NCBI GenBank assembly: GCA_031272075.1
Contig: JAISUK010000071.1
Location: 1-46,880, forward strand
From: Dysgonamonadaceae bacterium
Lineage (GTDB): Bacteria > Bacteroidota > Bacteroidia > Bacteroidales > Azobacteroidaceae
Direction of reading: 5' to 3'
Length of the DNA: 46,880 bases
Part shown: positions 32,712 to 43,092 of the stretch, one piece after another
How positions within the stretch are numbered: position 1 is the first letter of the stretch
How the letters are laid out: every line of letters begins with the position of its first letter
The notes under the pieces: generated by a model
The model's database searches: none
What the model saw: only the letters and a program-made list of their open reading frames with translations
What the model was told of the DNA's origin: nothing
Translations under genes and position numbers: made by a program

Positions 32712-34649
32712 CTACAGCAACGATTCAAGTTCTTTTTTCGATTTTTCAACATATTCTGATGAGAAACCGACCTGTTCAGACACTTTTTTACCGGTTTTAT
32801 CGTAGATCATATAGTGCGGAATACCGTTAATTCCGACTTGTTCGCCGACGTATTTCCATTGTGCGTTGCTCAAACGATAATGCTCGCCGTGTATTTCGGG
32901 AATTTTCCTGTTCCAGTCGGCAAGCGGCGATGTTTCTCCTGTAATGTACAGATACACAACGCCTTTTGATTGCAATTCATCTTTTGTCGCTTTCATCGCT
33001 TCGATTCCCGCAACGCAAGGTCCGCACCAGGTCGCCCAAAAATCGACAAACACAACTTTTCCTTTGTATTTAGCCAAAATAGCATCGAAAAGCGCAGCAT
33101 CCACAACAGCAGGTATTTCGTTGATTACTACTGCATTATTGCTTTTCGTTTCTTCGATCAGTTGCTGCAGTTTATCGTTTTCTGCAATAATTTTTTCGCT
33201 CAAAGCCGGACAATCGGGAAATGATGCTTTTATCTCTTCCTTTTCCGCATCCGTAAAAAATTTCATCTGCGAAATCTGTGCACCGTAAAAATTGGCTTTT
33301 ACGGCATCGAAAATAATCCCTTTATCATAACCCAGCAATGGAGCAGCTTTCGCTGTGAATTGTTCAAACTGTGCTTTCGGAATTTCAGCATCTACGCTCA
33401 CAATACTCACCAATTGCGAAACAATTCCGGGAAAATTGAACAGATAAGAAAATTTGTCGGTTTGGAGTTTCCCAATAAAATCGTAATAATTGAGATCCGG
33501 TTTTTCAACTTGAATTTCATTCACTTTCTTGTTGTCTTGAATATTCTTTATTTTCGCTATTGCAGATCTTTTAAACCTCTGATAATAAGACATATAAGTA
33601 AGAAGATTGTCTTGTACTCCCAATTTTTTCAATAATTTCAAATTGTCGGAAACAGGCAGTGCGCCAATAGAATCTTCCTGTACGGCTGCAAGATCGAGGA
33701 GAAATGCCTTATACTCGTCGGGTTTCATTTCACTTATTAATTCAGCATCTTTCATAATTCTGCGGAAAAATGCCGCCTGATCACGACCGTTTATGGTTGA
33801 CGCCAAGGAAACCAACTCGCCTATAGTCAGCGGACTGCACTCAATATAAGCATAAATCGAGTCTTCAGGTTCTTTATCTTTACGAATCTGCGACTGAAAT
33901 CTCGCTTTTTTCTTCAGGTCGATATTCAGTTTTACTTCTTTTCCGGGTGTGAGGAAAACGGGGAATCCGAGTGAGGAATAAACCAATCCGGGCACATTCA
34001 CACCCACTTTTCCTTTAAATGATCCATCGTCGGCAATCGTAATCTTTTCAGTTTTTTTGTCGCCTGTTACAATATCGTTATAAATAAAAGATATTTCTTG
34101 GGCGCTGTTGTCTTTTACGTAGCCGAAATATTTACCGCTAACTATTGCAGAATCGGCGCTGAATCCGGGCTCCGGCAATTCGGTAACAGCAATCGTTTCA
34201 GGAATTTTCATAAATTTCAACTTTGTATCGGGCAGCAGACTAATTCCCCAAAATTTGAAGCATTTATCGCAATCGCTTTCTATAAAGTCGATCTTGGTAA
34301 CTTTGGCTTTAAGAGGCGGGAAAACCAGTTTGAATGTCGCTCCGTCTTCTTTTGACGGGTAAAATTGCTCGTTAAACGAAATCCCTTCCGAAGAGATTGC
34401 AAGCAATTTTTCATCTTTTCCACTTTCACGGATATAACTTGCGCTGTCGATTGTGATCCATCCGCCCTGGAAATGTGTAACGAAATGCAGAATGGTAGCG
34501 GAATCGCTCATTTCAATCTTCTCAATTTCAATTGAGTTTGTATTGGAGGTATCGAAAACCGGAAATTCGATCACATCCGGATGCTTTTGTGCGCAACCGA
34601 CTACAATCAGCGCGCTACACAACAAGAAGAATGTTTTTTTCATATTCAT
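32712..34649 (-). CDS. TlpA-like thioredoxin-fold lipoprotein
   Basis: 645 residues. The lipobox VVGC (Cys at about 19) anchors it in the envelope. The C-terminal 140 residues are a thioredoxin-like domain with active site WCGPC (Trp541, Cys542, Cys545), preceded by VVFVDFWAT and followed by the cis-Pro loop NGIPHYMIYD. The N-terminal 500 residues contain beta-rich segments (about 20-220) and a helical region (about 260-500) with no domain that I can name. Such large TlpA-like lipoproteins are common in Bacteroidetes and are thought to reduce disulfides or assist cytochrome or protein maturation in the periplasm. It is transcribed away from the repeat-bearing interval and lies 205 bp downstream of sprA. 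The first two Met codons (34649 and 34643) are both possible starts. Confidence 0.85.
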   Translation of the reverse strand: MNMKKTFFLLCSALIVVGCAQKHPDVIEFPVFDTSNTNSIEIEKIEMSDSATILHFVTHFQGGWITIDSASYIRESGKDEKLLAISSEGISFNEQFYPSKEDGATFKLVFPPLKAKVTKIDFIESDCDKCFKFWGISLLPDTKLKFMKIPETIAVTELPEPGFSADSAIVSGKYFGYVKDNSAQEISFIYNDIVTGDKKTEKITIADDGSFKGKVGVNVPGLVYSSLGFPVFLTPGKEVKLNIDLKKKARFQSQIRKDKEPEDSIYAYIECSPLTIGELVSLASTINGRDQAAFFRRIMKDAELISEMKPDEYKAFLLDLAAVQEDSIGALPVSDNLKLLKKLGVQDNLLTYMSYYQRFKRSAIAKIKNIQDNKKVNEIQVEKPDLNYYDFIGKLQTDKFSYLFNFPGIVSQLVSIVSVDAEIPKAQFEQFTAKAAPLLGYDKGIIFDAVKANFYGAQISQMKFFTDAEKEEIKASFPDCPALSEKIIAENDKLQQLIEETKSNNAVVINEIPAVVDAALFDAILAKYKGKVVFVDFWATWCGPCVAGIEAMKATKDELQSKGVVYLYITGETSPLADWNRKIPEIHGEHYRLSNAQWKYVGEQVGINGIPHYMIYDKTGKKVSEQVGFSSEYVEKSKKELESLL

Positions 34650-34854
34650 CTAAAATTTTAAATTGTTATTAACCGACAAGAATAATACAAATTTTTCGAA
34701 CTTACAAAAATTGTAACATTAAACCGTAAATTTAATCTTTTTTTTGCATTTCACTAGCGTCTTTTTCTTTTTCCGAGTACAAAATTATAACTTTTTTGTC
34801 TTAACTCGCTGTCCGAAAATCGGGGGACATTACAGTCCATTACCATATCGATCA

Positions 34855-37800
34855 TTATCGCATAAATTTCAGGTTCACATTGATGCCGAAACTGGATTTG
34901 GAGGTCGGATACGCGGTTGAGGAGACCAGCGGCTCGGAAACCTGGCGATCGAAGAAAGCCTGAAGCGTGAGTGCACGACTCATGTTGTAATCCGCCGAAA
35001 AACGAATCATCGTCTGCGCCTCGCCCGAAGTGGCCTGGGTAATGCCGTCCTGAATCTTGCGAATCAAATTGTTAGACCGTTGGAACGAAAGCGTACCATT
35101 GACCGTCAAGTCATTGCTGAAATTATTTCCTCCGGTGGATTTGAGTTTCAATACTTTATTAAATTCCGTCAGTTTGTAACCCAAGCCGATATCGAGGTTG
35201 TTGGTTGTGATATCGACAATCTGGAAAGAAGAAACGTTCAGATTGATATTGTGCGTGCGGCGCAATCCAAGCTTAAGCGTCACATTATTCCTGAAAGTGC
35301 CGTCGATGCCGATCAGCGGATTGAATGCTTCCGTGATGCTGGCGGCGGATATTTCATAAGGCGACGAAGGGATCGGCCCTGACGTCTGGCTCTGGATAAA
35401 ACCAAGTCCGTCGGAGGCCTCCACCCAACTGGCATTCGAGGTATACGACCCCACCAAGTAGCGACAATTGTATTCGTGCGAAATGACAAAGCTCTTAAAA
35501 TGCTTGCTCAATGCTTCCAGTTGTATCAGTCCTTCGTAGGTAATCTTCCAGTTGGGCAGCAGGCGACTCAACGACGGGAAAGCCGTCAGTCCGATTCCGC
35601 CTGCATCCTGACCGGTATACGCTGCCAGGAACGCAGGAATCAGCACATCGGGCGAGTTTAAGGTATAATCGCCATTGGCAGGATCAAAGGGTCTGCCCGC
35701 ATATTCCGGAACCGTAAAGCTCGCCGTCGGGTACGAGACCCCACTCATTGACTGTTCCAAACGATCATAGATCACTTGTCGGTTGCTCAGGAATTGCTCA
35801 AAGGTCTTGGAACGGTAGTTATTTCTGGAGGAATAATTCTCAAACGCCGATCCCAGCGCAATCGTAGTCATATTGAACGACCCGCTGTACCGCTGTAGTT
35901 GTCCGTCGGTCATGAAAGTAATTTCGCTCCCGCGTGTATTGACTCGATTGGCATTCAGTTCGATGCGGAAACCGGGGAATGGCTCCAGTGTCGCCCTGAA
36001 ACTGAAGGTTTCCGATTTGTTGAACATGGCCGGAGTGATATAATTCGTGTCTTTCAGTATCCATTCGCGACTTTCGGCTTTTTGCAAATACCCTTCGTCG
36101 GTAAAGCCCAGCGCAAAATCCCATCCCGGAGCGCTGCCGAAAGGCGTATTCCCCTGCCCGAGGAAGTCTCCGACATTCGGTTTGAAGTTCGGTATCATCG
36201 ACGAAGTGGTCTGACTATAAGAAATCCCGGCCGACCTGACCATCATCAATCCGCGTGAAACGACCTGCGCCATTTTATACAAGGTGGTCTCTTCCCACGG
36301 GGTGAGTTGCGAGATCGTCAATTTCAGCTTGACCGAATCTTTGTTTTTGATTTCTATCGCATTCTTATCCAGCGCTTTGAATTTCAATTCATACAGTTTC
36401 CCGTTTTCTCCCCTTGCCGTCACGCGGAGACGCTTATTGCCCAGTTGATGTTGAACCACCGTCGACGAATCCATATTCAGCAGGATTTCTTCTTCAAACT
36501 TCTTCCGTTCGGCTTTCTTTTTGACCTTGACGGAATCTACGGCCGCCTTGGCAGCATTTGCAGTGACGCGTCGCTGTGGCCGGTTCGCCTGATTGACGTT
36601 GGCCGCAAACTGACTGGAAGGTCTTTTGAAGGAATATTTCTTATTGACTTCGCTGAGGAAATGCGATTTATTATACAGATTCAGGAAATTGATTGTAAAA
36701 TTACTCAATTCCAGTGTTCGCTCATTGCGGATTGTATTTCCCATCTGGTAATCATCGGAACGGATTTCCACCCCCTTATCCCAACTGTATGAGCCGGTAT
36801 ACCGCAATCCTGCCGTAATGAAATCCAGCGCCGGGATGGATCTGAAAGGCACTTCGTACGACATATTGGTCTTCTGTTCATAATTCAAGGGCGTGCCCAA
36901 ATCCTTGATGCTCTGTATCACAGAGTCTTTCCACAACGCATAGTCGTCCTTGTTGAAATTTTTATTTACCTGCACGTGCGGGGCATCGATACGCGCCTGG
37001 GTACCTGTCTGGATAGAAAATTTCAAGTTTTTCGTCAGATCCCATTGCAAATTAGCGCCCCGATCCCAATAAAATTCTTCCCGGAAAGAGGCCGGAATAA
37101 AATTTTCCCCCGGATTATTCAGATCGCGGAGTTGCACTTCGTAATAATTTCGTGTGATGTCAGAATAAAAGCCGAAAGCGCTGGGTAGATAATTAAACCC
37201 AAAATCTTTCAGCAATTTCACCGCGCCGGAATTGCTCTTTATACGATTTTTGAACGGTTCTACCGGCTTGATCATCGGCGAATAGGCATACGAAAGCGTG
37301 GCTTTCATATCCGTTTCTCGCTCGTAGGTGGTAGAAGCGTCCTGTTTCTTGTTTTCGGAAAACACATACCCCAAGGTAAAATTCGCCGGATCGTAGGGCA
37401 TCGGCGTTTTGCTGCGGAGGTCTACCTTGAAACTGTTCACGCCGATGGTTCGGGTGGAAGATTTTTCCTGCGCAAAATTACGGATCGAATCTTTTTCCGC
37501 TTTTGTTTCCACAGCGTCGAGTGCATCTTTCAGCAAGACATCCTGATCCAACGGGTTGTATTTCGGGCTGACCACATCTTCGGTATAAGAATAATAAAAA
37601 GGCATGGAGACTTTCGCTTTCTCCGGAAAGAATTTTCCCATATCGATGGATGCCGACAAATTATACTGGTGGTGATCGTCCATCAAGCGGTCCATGATCC
37701 CTTGGTCCAATCCCCCGAACCCTGCCGTCTCTTTCTGTCCGGAGAAATTGAAGGTGCCCAGATCGGAAAGCGACAAAAACAGGTTGCCGTTGGCCGCCCA

Positions 37801-40800
37801 TCCGCCGTCTTCATTGAAATCGGTCAGTCGCAACTCATTGATCCATACTTCCGCCGATTTGGTATTGCGCGAATTATTCCGGATACCGATCATCACTACT
37901 TTGATTTCCGCGATCGACGGATTCCCGATGACGGAGATTTTATTCATCTGATTGTTGGGATCCATCGACGAATAGAGCGTCTGGAAAGTGATTCCCGAAT
38001 CGGCGCGCCGTTTCTCTTCATTCCGCTTCAATTTCAGATTCGTCAGTATTTCAAACGGGAAATCAAACATATTGGCTGTCGGCCAAACGATTTCGCGATT
38101 ACTGCTTTCGTCGGCATACTGTCCGGGCGGCGTGATCTTCAGTGGAATTTCATATTCATAATAATTATTCTTATAATCCGAACCCAACCGGATAAAGATC
38201 GACAATTCGTCATCTTGCAGGTTGGTCAGATCGTTGACAAACCGTTCGGCGTGCGAAAACATCTGCAACCGTTTGTATTGGCGCGTATCGATCCCCGTAT
38301 TTTTATATATCGCCCTGGCATCGCCCGGCGCCAGATCGGTCACCTTCACCGCCAACGCCTGTTCGTTCTGCTGGCGGAGTTGCGGTTGGCTGGGATCCAT
38401 GATCCGGTTCACGCCCGGCGGCAGGATGTAATTCACCGGCTCTTTCTGCGAATTTTCTTCTATATTTACCGTCGACATGCTGATAGCGGCATTGGAAGAG
38501 GGCGGCAAGTTGGGATTCGACAAGTCTTGGGAATACACCCGCCAATCTCCGCGTACCAGATCCAGTCGCCCGAATCTCAGGATGACCGAATCAGCGAAAT
38601 TCGTCAGATACATGCGTGCGAAGCGGATGGTTTTGAAATCCCTGATGCCACCGACGCTCTCGCCTTCGCGGATCGGTATTTTGAACTGATACCAACTGAC
38701 CCGTTCTTCTTTCCCGTTTTTCAACCGGACGGTGGCTTCCCGTTTGTCTGCGATATAATTCTGGCCGACTACCAGGTCGGACGGCCGCAACGATACTTTA
38801 TAGCTGAAATATTTCTCGTTTTCGTTCAGCGTATTGTCCTGATTGATGTCTTCGACGTCGGGTACCGTCTTGGCAGCGGTATTATAGTTTTCGCCCGAAC
38901 TCTCCGATTCAGCCGAATTTCCTTCCGTTCCGTTATATTTCTTATACCGTTGCAGGATCGAAGCCTGTTGCTGATCGTAGTCCGAACCGCGATAATGGTG
39001 GTAGAGATCGCCGGCGGGGTCTTTCTCAAATTCCGCGTACTTGGCCGGATCCAGCTTGGTGCGTAATTGTGCCAGATATTCTGCATAAGCCGGGTAATTG
39101 AGTTCTTCTGCCGAACTCAAGCCATTTAACCCCACATCCTGGATGGCGCGTGCGTTGTTGGTATTGTCGAACGCATAATTGAGCGATTGCACTTTCGGAA
39201 CTTTTCCCCAGACGGTATATTCTATTTTCGAGACGTCCGTCGTATCGAGCGGCAATCCGTTTTCAAAAAATTTCTTTTCATCTTTCAGGATGTCTTCCGA
39301 GACTTCACCCAGGTTGAAGTAGAGGTCGCCGCCGGGCGAATTGGGTTCGTAGATAAACGGGTCGAGCATCCAAAATTCAATAAACTCGATATTATAGGCT
39401 TCAAAGTCCGTCTGTCCGTTTTCTATCCTGCGCATGATGCCGCCCCAACGTTTTTGCGGATCGGAGAGCGTCCCGTCGGGATTGACACCGTCGGCATCAA
39501 GATTGTACGGACCTCTTTCTTTCGGATAAAACGCCAGGTTGAGTTCTTGGATGGAGGACTGTTCCCCGTAGGCCTGTTGTCGGTTGGGAAACAACTCCGT
39601 CTCCCTGATTTCCCGCATATAATGGTTGGACAACATTTCGTTGTCATTTTTGATATGGGAGGGCGTCAACGAAGAAGAGCGTTTGAACATCCCGTCGATA
39701 TAATACCAAGCCAGCAACGAACGGTTATTTCCATAGCGCAGGTCATTCACATAGCGTGATTCTTCGAAAGCCGAAGGCGTTCCGGACAAATTCCAAGAAT
39801 AAGGAGAGAGCAAGTTGATGCTCGATTCCGATTTTTCAAAATCATCAATATAAGAATAATTTCCACCATACCGACTTTCGTAGTGTCCGGGTATCAAATG
39901 GGCAAATTCGCCGTTCATGGTGAACTGCGAAGGCGCTGTCGCTTCCACAAAAGGCAATTTGTCGACCAGATTGGTCAACCATTGCGATTGCGTGCTGTAA
40001 TTCATATTGAACCCATAGAGCGTGTTGTTCACGGCTTCTTCACCCATACCTACCTTCATGGTCAGCGGCATCTCGCTCAGATTCATCACGGTAGCTCCGA
40101 TATTGAATTTCGGGTTGAACTGATAACTCAGGTTCAATCCCATCATCGTCTTCCGCTGCATGGCGAAGTTAGACTGGTCTTCCGACGAATATTGAATATT
40201 GGAATTTTGAAACCTTTCATCGATGATGGTGATATTTCCGGTAGAATAATCTACGGTGTAATGCACATTCTCCGTCAGGGTCATCCCGTCGGCGGTCACA
40301 CGAACAGAACCCCTGGCGATGTTAGCGCCTCCCAGGCTGATATCCGAAGAAGCGGAGCCTTTGTATTCGCCGACCAAAATGAACTTATTTTTCTCCGCTA
40401 TCTGCTTGGCGACAGTCAGTGTGGAGTCATACAATTCCTGATATACATACTTGTCCGCTATCGCATCGTTGCCGATTTTCTTCCTCAGATGCGATCCGAA
40501 GGGTTCTACCACCGGGAAGATGATCCGGCCTTGCTGCGCCAGCACAGTATAGCCTTCTACAAAATCGTAAAAGCCATCGGGATAAGGATTTCCTTTCGTA
40601 TCCAGGCTATCGAGGTTCATCACGCGGAGCAAGATCTGATTGGCGATATCGCCTTCGGGGATATAATTCAGGTAAGTGCCGGTCGTATCGCTCTGGTATT
40701 TGATGTTCAATTTGAATTTTTCTTGCTGCAGGGAAGTAGTGCCGAGCGAATAGACATTCTTCATCATCAAATCCCAGAAAGGAGCGGAGGGCGACATGGT

Positions 40801-42372
40801 GGTGCCTTTGATCAGTTTGAGAAAGAGGTTACCTCCTACATCCTCCTGATTGTCGGTCGAAAATTCCCCCACCTGGTATATTTGCGAACTTCCTCCGTAT
40901 TGGTATTCGAAGGCGACGGCCAACACTTCATCGGGCTGCAACATCATGCCGGTGAGCGAAATATAGCCAAGATCGGCGTTCAGGCGGTATTCGGAAGTGC
41001 TCAACTTGCGGGCGCTTTCCATTTTCTCATAATCCTGTCCCCCTTCCAGCGGCGTTTGCGCCAATATCTGGTTGACTTTACTGATATCCCGCAGTTCGGG
41101 ATAAGTCGTAGTGATGGTGGCATACAACGAATTGGCTTTATTGTAAGGGATTTTTTGGGAACCTGTCGGCGCGATAAAACCCGTCGATTCGCTGATATGG
41201 TCGGTCTCGCCCAGATCGGAGAAAGCTACAATGTTGCGCGCTTCATCGTAATTGGCGCGTTTGTTGGTGACCCAGACCTCAATCCGTCCGATCTTGATCC
41301 CCGACATGATTCGCGGTAAAGAACGCATCGACTGGTCGTAAATATCCCGAAAATATTGTGACAAAAAGAAATGCCTGTTTTCTTCGTAAGCATCGGCGGT
41401 GATCTCAAACGGTACCGTCTGGACATTCCCTTTGGACGAGACGGTGCGCGCCTGCGATTCTTGTTGCGAAAAGACGGCGCTCAGGTTCAGTTTTCCGAAC
41501 TGCAATTCCGTCTTGATTCCAAACAAAGCCGTTCCGCCGCGTATCAACGAATTGGTGGTGTTCATGCTGACATTACCGGCTTCCAACACTTTGATAATTT
41601 CGTCTTCTTTCCCTTCATACCCCAATTTCAGTTTTTTACTGTCGAAATCGAATGTCGTTTGGGTATTGTAATTCATATCAAAATTGATCTTGTCGCCTAT
41701 CGTTGCCGCAGCGTTCATCTGCACCTGCGAATCAAAATCGAAGGCTGTGCGGTTGCGTTGACTTTGCGTCAAGGTGGGATTATCGGTCGACGTCCGCGTG
41801 ATGGCCATTTTGATGTCGACGCTTCCCGTTGCCGACAACTGCACGCCGCCCGGACCGAACAGTTTCTCTGCCGGGCCGAGGTCGAACTTGAAATCAAAAC
41901 CCGACAGTCCGTCTTTATTTTCTTTCTTCGGATCTTCTTCAAGCGATTCATCGTATTTTTTCCGGAAATAAGCGTCCATGCTCTTTTTGAAACTGTATTT
42001 CATATATTCTTCCGGGGTCAATACCAGCGGAGTGACAATATTCATGTCGCCAATCTTGGGGTTGATCTTATAGGTATTTGTGAGCGGGTCGTAGACAAAA
42101 TCGCCGCTCAGATTTTCAGGCGTCTTCAAATCAATCGGATAGCGGCGCAGCAATTCATCGTATTTGTCCGGCACCGTTTTAGCTACGGGATATTTTACCT
42201 GTATCGTATCGGCAGCAGTCGCTTTCGGTTTGTCTTGCGGTTCGTCGGGCAAAAGCGTCACTTCCGGCATTTCCATACTAAACATGGAACGGTCGGCATT
42301 GAGCGTATACATCCCGCTAATGACACAAAAAATAACAAAAATAACGACGATATATCCCTTCAATCGACTCAT
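34855..42372 (-). CDS. sprA: SprA/Sov, type IX secretion system outer-membrane translocon
   Basis: 2505 residues, the expected size for SprA (gliding motility) or Sov (Porphyromonas). In the published structure it is a giant 36-strand outer-membrane barrel that exports proteins carrying a T9SS C-terminal signal. An N-terminal hydrophobic segment (residues 8-24, VVIFVIFCVISGMYTL) acts as the signal. Family features include FDFKFDLGPAEKLFGPGG near 155-175, DFDSQVQMNAAATIGDKINF near 210-230, and the end FGINVNLKFMR, a beta-strand finish. No frame disruption is visible. It starts by an ATG overlapping the ruvA stop (TAATG), so translation is coupled. No other T9SS genes (porV, gldK-N) and no clear T9SS-tagged cargo are in this window, but the organism must be expected to have them. 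Confidence 0.96.
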   Translation of the reverse strand: MSRLKGYIVVIFVIFCVISGMYTLNADRSMFSMEMPEVTLLPDEPQDKPKATAADTIQVKYPVAKTVPDKYDELLRRYPIDLKTPENLSGDFVYDPLTNTYKINPKIGDMNIVTPLVLTPEEYMKYSFKKSMDAYFRKKYDESLEEDPKKENKDGLSGFDFKFDLGPAEKLFGPGGVQLSATGSVDIKMAITRTSTDNPTLTQSQRNRTAFDFDSQVQMNAAATIGDKINFDMNYNTQTTFDFDSKKLKLGYEGKEDEIIKVLEAGNVSMNTTNSLIRGGTALFGIKTELQFGKLNLSAVFSQQESQARTVSSKGNVQTVPFEITADAYEENRHFFLSQYFRDIYDQSMRSLPRIMSGIKIGRIEVWVTNKRANYDEARNIVAFSDLGETDHISESTGFIAPTGSQKIPYNKANSLYATITTTYPELRDISKVNQILAQTPLEGGQDYEKMESARKLSTSEYRLNADLGYISLTGMMLQPDEVLAVAFEYQYGGSSQIYQVGEFSTDNQEDVGGNLFLKLIKGTTMSPSAPFWDLMMKNVYSLGTTSLQQEKFKLNIKYQSDTTGTYLNYIPEGDIANQILLRVMNLDSLDTKGNPYPDGFYDFVEGYTVLAQQGRIIFPVVEPFGSHLRKKIGNDAIADKYVYQELYDSTLTVAKQIAEKNKFILVGEYKGSASSDISLGGANIARGSVRVTADGMTLTENVHYTVDYSTGNITIIDERFQNSNIQYSSEDQSNFAMQRKTMMGLNLSYQFNPKFNIGATVMNLSEMPLTMKVGMGEEAVNNTLYGFNMNYSTQSQWLTNLVDKLPFVEATAPSQFTMNGEFAHLIPGHYESRYGGNYSYIDDFEKSESSINLLSPYSWNLSGTPSAFEESRYVNDLRYGNNRSLLAWYYIDGMFKRSSSLTPSHIKNDNEMLSNHYMREIRETELFPNRQQAYGEQSSIQELNLAFYPKERGPYNLDADGVNPDGTLSDPQKRWGGIMRRIENGQTDFEAYNIEFIEFWMLDPFIYEPNSPGGDLYFNLGEVSEDILKDEKKFFENGLPLDTTDVSKIEYTVWGKVPKVQSLNYAFDNTNNARAIQDVGLNGLSSAEELNYPAYAEYLAQLRTKLDPAKYAEFEKDPAGDLYHHYRGSDYDQQQASILQRYKKYNGTEGNSAESESSGENYNTAAKTVPDVEDINQDNTLNENEKYFSYKVSLRPSDLVVGQNYIADKREATVRLKNGKEERVSWYQFKIPIREGESVGGIRDFKTIRFARMYLTNFADSVILRFGRLDLVRGDWRVYSQDLSNPNLPPSSNAAISMSTVNIEENSQKEPVNYILPPGVNRIMDPSQPQLRQQNEQALAVKVTDLAPGDARAIYKNTGIDTRQYKRLQMFSHAERFVNDLTNLQDDELSIFIRLGSDYKNNYYEYEIPLKITPPGQYADESSNREIVWPTANMFDFPFEILTNLKLKRNEEKRRADSGITFQTLYSSMDPNNQMNKISVIGNPSIAEIKVVMIGIRNNSRNTKSAEVWINELRLTDFNEDGGWAANGNLFLSLSDLGTFNFSGQKETAGFGGLDQGIMDRLMDDHHQYNLSASIDMGKFFPEKAKVSMPFYYSYTEDVVSPKYNPLDQDVLLKDALDAVETKAEKDSIRNFAQEKSSTRTIGVNSFKVDLRSKTPMPYDPANFTLGYVFSENKKQDASTTYERETDMKATLSYAYSPMIKPVEPFKNRIKSNSGAVKLLKDFGFNYLPSAFGFYSDITRNYYEVQLRDLNNPGENFIPASFREEFYWDRGANLQWDLTKNLKFSIQTGTQARIDAPHVQVNKNFNKDDYALWKDSVIQSIKDLGTPLNYEQKTNMSYEVPFRSIPALDFITAGLRYTGSYSWDKGVEIRSDDYQMGNTIRNERTLELSNFTINFLNLYNKSHFLSEVNKKYSFKRPSSQFAANVNQANRPQRRVTANAAKAAVDSVKVKKKAERKKFEEEILLNMDSSTVVQHQLGNKRLRVTARGENGKLYELKFKALDKNAIEIKNKDSVKLKLTISQLTPWEETTLYKMAQVVSRGLMMVRSAGISYSQTTSSMIPNFKPNVGDFLGQGNTPFGSAPGWDFALGFTDEGYLQKAESREWILKDTNYITPAMFNKSETFSFRATLEPFPGFRIELNANRVNTRGSEITFMTDGQLQRYSGSFNMTTIALGSAFENYSSRNNYRSKTFEQFLSNRQVIYDRLEQSMSGVSYPTASFTVPEYAGRPFDPANGDYTLNSPDVLIPAFLAAYTGQDAGGIGLTAFPSLSRLLPNWKITYEGLIQLEALSKHFKSFVISHEYNCRYLVGSYTSNASWVEASDGLGFIQSQTSGPIPSSPYEISAASITEAFNPLIGIDGTFRNNVTLKLGLRRTHNINLNVSSFQIVDITTNNLDIGLGYKLTEFNKVLKLKSTGGNNFSNDLTVNGTLSFQRSNNLIRKIQDGITQATSGEAQTMIRFSADYNMSRALTLQAFFDRQVSEPLVSSTAYPTSKSSFGINVNLKFMR

Positions 42373-42956
42373 TAAAGCACTTTTAATGCATTCTTGATTA
42401 TCTCTTCCACCGTGAGTCCCGGATTGGCTTCGATAATTTTTACAACTGCCTTTTGTGAGACAACCTGGTTGAAGCCAAGCGATACCAAGGCAGAAACCGC
42501 TTCGTACGAGAGGGCATCCATCCCCGTAATTTTTTGAGATCCAACGCCGCTTTCGCTCAGTTTGACTTTGTCCTTGAGATCAATGATGATCCGTTCGGCG
42601 GTCTTATTCCCGATTCCTTTGATCGCCTTCAGCGCATTGGAATTTCCGCTGGAGATCACTGCTTCCAACTCATATATCGATAAAGAAGAAAGCACCATCC
42701 GAGCGGTGTTGGCCCCTACCCCGGAAACGGAGATCAGCAACAGAAACAATTCCCTTTCCCGTTTTTCGGTAAAACCGAACAATTGATGCGCATCTTCACG
42801 TATCACTTCGTAAATGTATACCTTGGCCACATGCTGGTGATGGAGCGCGCTGTAGGTATTCAACGACAAGTGAATATAGTATCCGATTCCGTTCACATCG
42901 ACCACTGCGGATGCCGGATTCAGTTCTATAATCTCTCCTTTGATATAATCTAACAT
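42372..42956 (-). CDS. ruvA: Holliday junction DNA helicase subunit RuvA
   Basis: 194 residues. Domain I (1-62) is an OB fold beginning MLDYIKGEIIELNPASAVVD; domain II carries the helix-hairpin-helix motifs LLISVSGVGANTARMVL and AIKGIGNKTAERIIIDLKDK; domain III (about 145-194) is the small RuvB-binding helical domain (ALVSLGFNQVVSQKAVVKII). RuvA tetramers hold the four-way junction for RuvB-driven branch migration. The stop codon shares one base with the sprA start. A promoter is visible at 43003-43033. ruvB is elsewhere. Confidence 0.96.
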   Translation of the reverse strand: MLDYIKGEIIELNPASAVVDVNGIGYYIHLSLNTYSALHHQHVAKVYIYEVIREDAHQLFGFTEKRERELFLLLISVSGVGANTARMVLSSLSIYELEAVISSGNSNALKAIKGIGNKTAERIIIDLKDKVKLSESGVGSQKITGMDALSYEAVSALVSLGFNQVVSQKAVVKIIEANPGLTVEEIIKNALKVL

Positions 42957-43002
42957 ACGAATCGAATTAAATCGTTAGTTTTATATAACGAAAATATCCC
43001 GA

Positions 43003-43033
43003 AAAAAGTATATTTTACCCGGACAAAGACAAA
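43003..43033 (-). promoter_or_regulatory. promoter of the ruvA-sprA operon
   Basis: On the minus strand, TTTG (43033-43030), 19 bp, then TACTTTTT (43010-43003), one mismatch from TAnnTTTG. A second TTTG at 43027-43024 is too close to act with this -7. The region is shared with the divergent hemerythrin gene. Confidence 0.5.
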
Positions 43034-43092
43034 GAAAGCGGACACTTTGGAGCGATATTGGATTTTAATTTGCACCTTTGCAAAAAAAAGCA

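Noticed and set aside
34801-34854. Terminator for sprA from the GTCCGAAAATCGGGGGAC stem
   Set aside because: The stem has a three-base bulge and no T-run on the minus strand follows it directly.
37669-39066. Open frame of 465 codons on the plus strand inside sprA
   Set aside because: It is antisense to a conserved, uninterrupted SprA. Its translation has no signal, domain or reasonable composition (rich in Arg, Ile, Phe and His), as expected for the mirror of a coding strand.
39883-41319. Open frame of 478 codons on the plus strand inside sprA
   Set aside because: Also antisense to sprA, with a low-complexity His/Arg/Phe-rich translation and no promoter or start context. The same applies to the 334-codon frame at 41371-42375.
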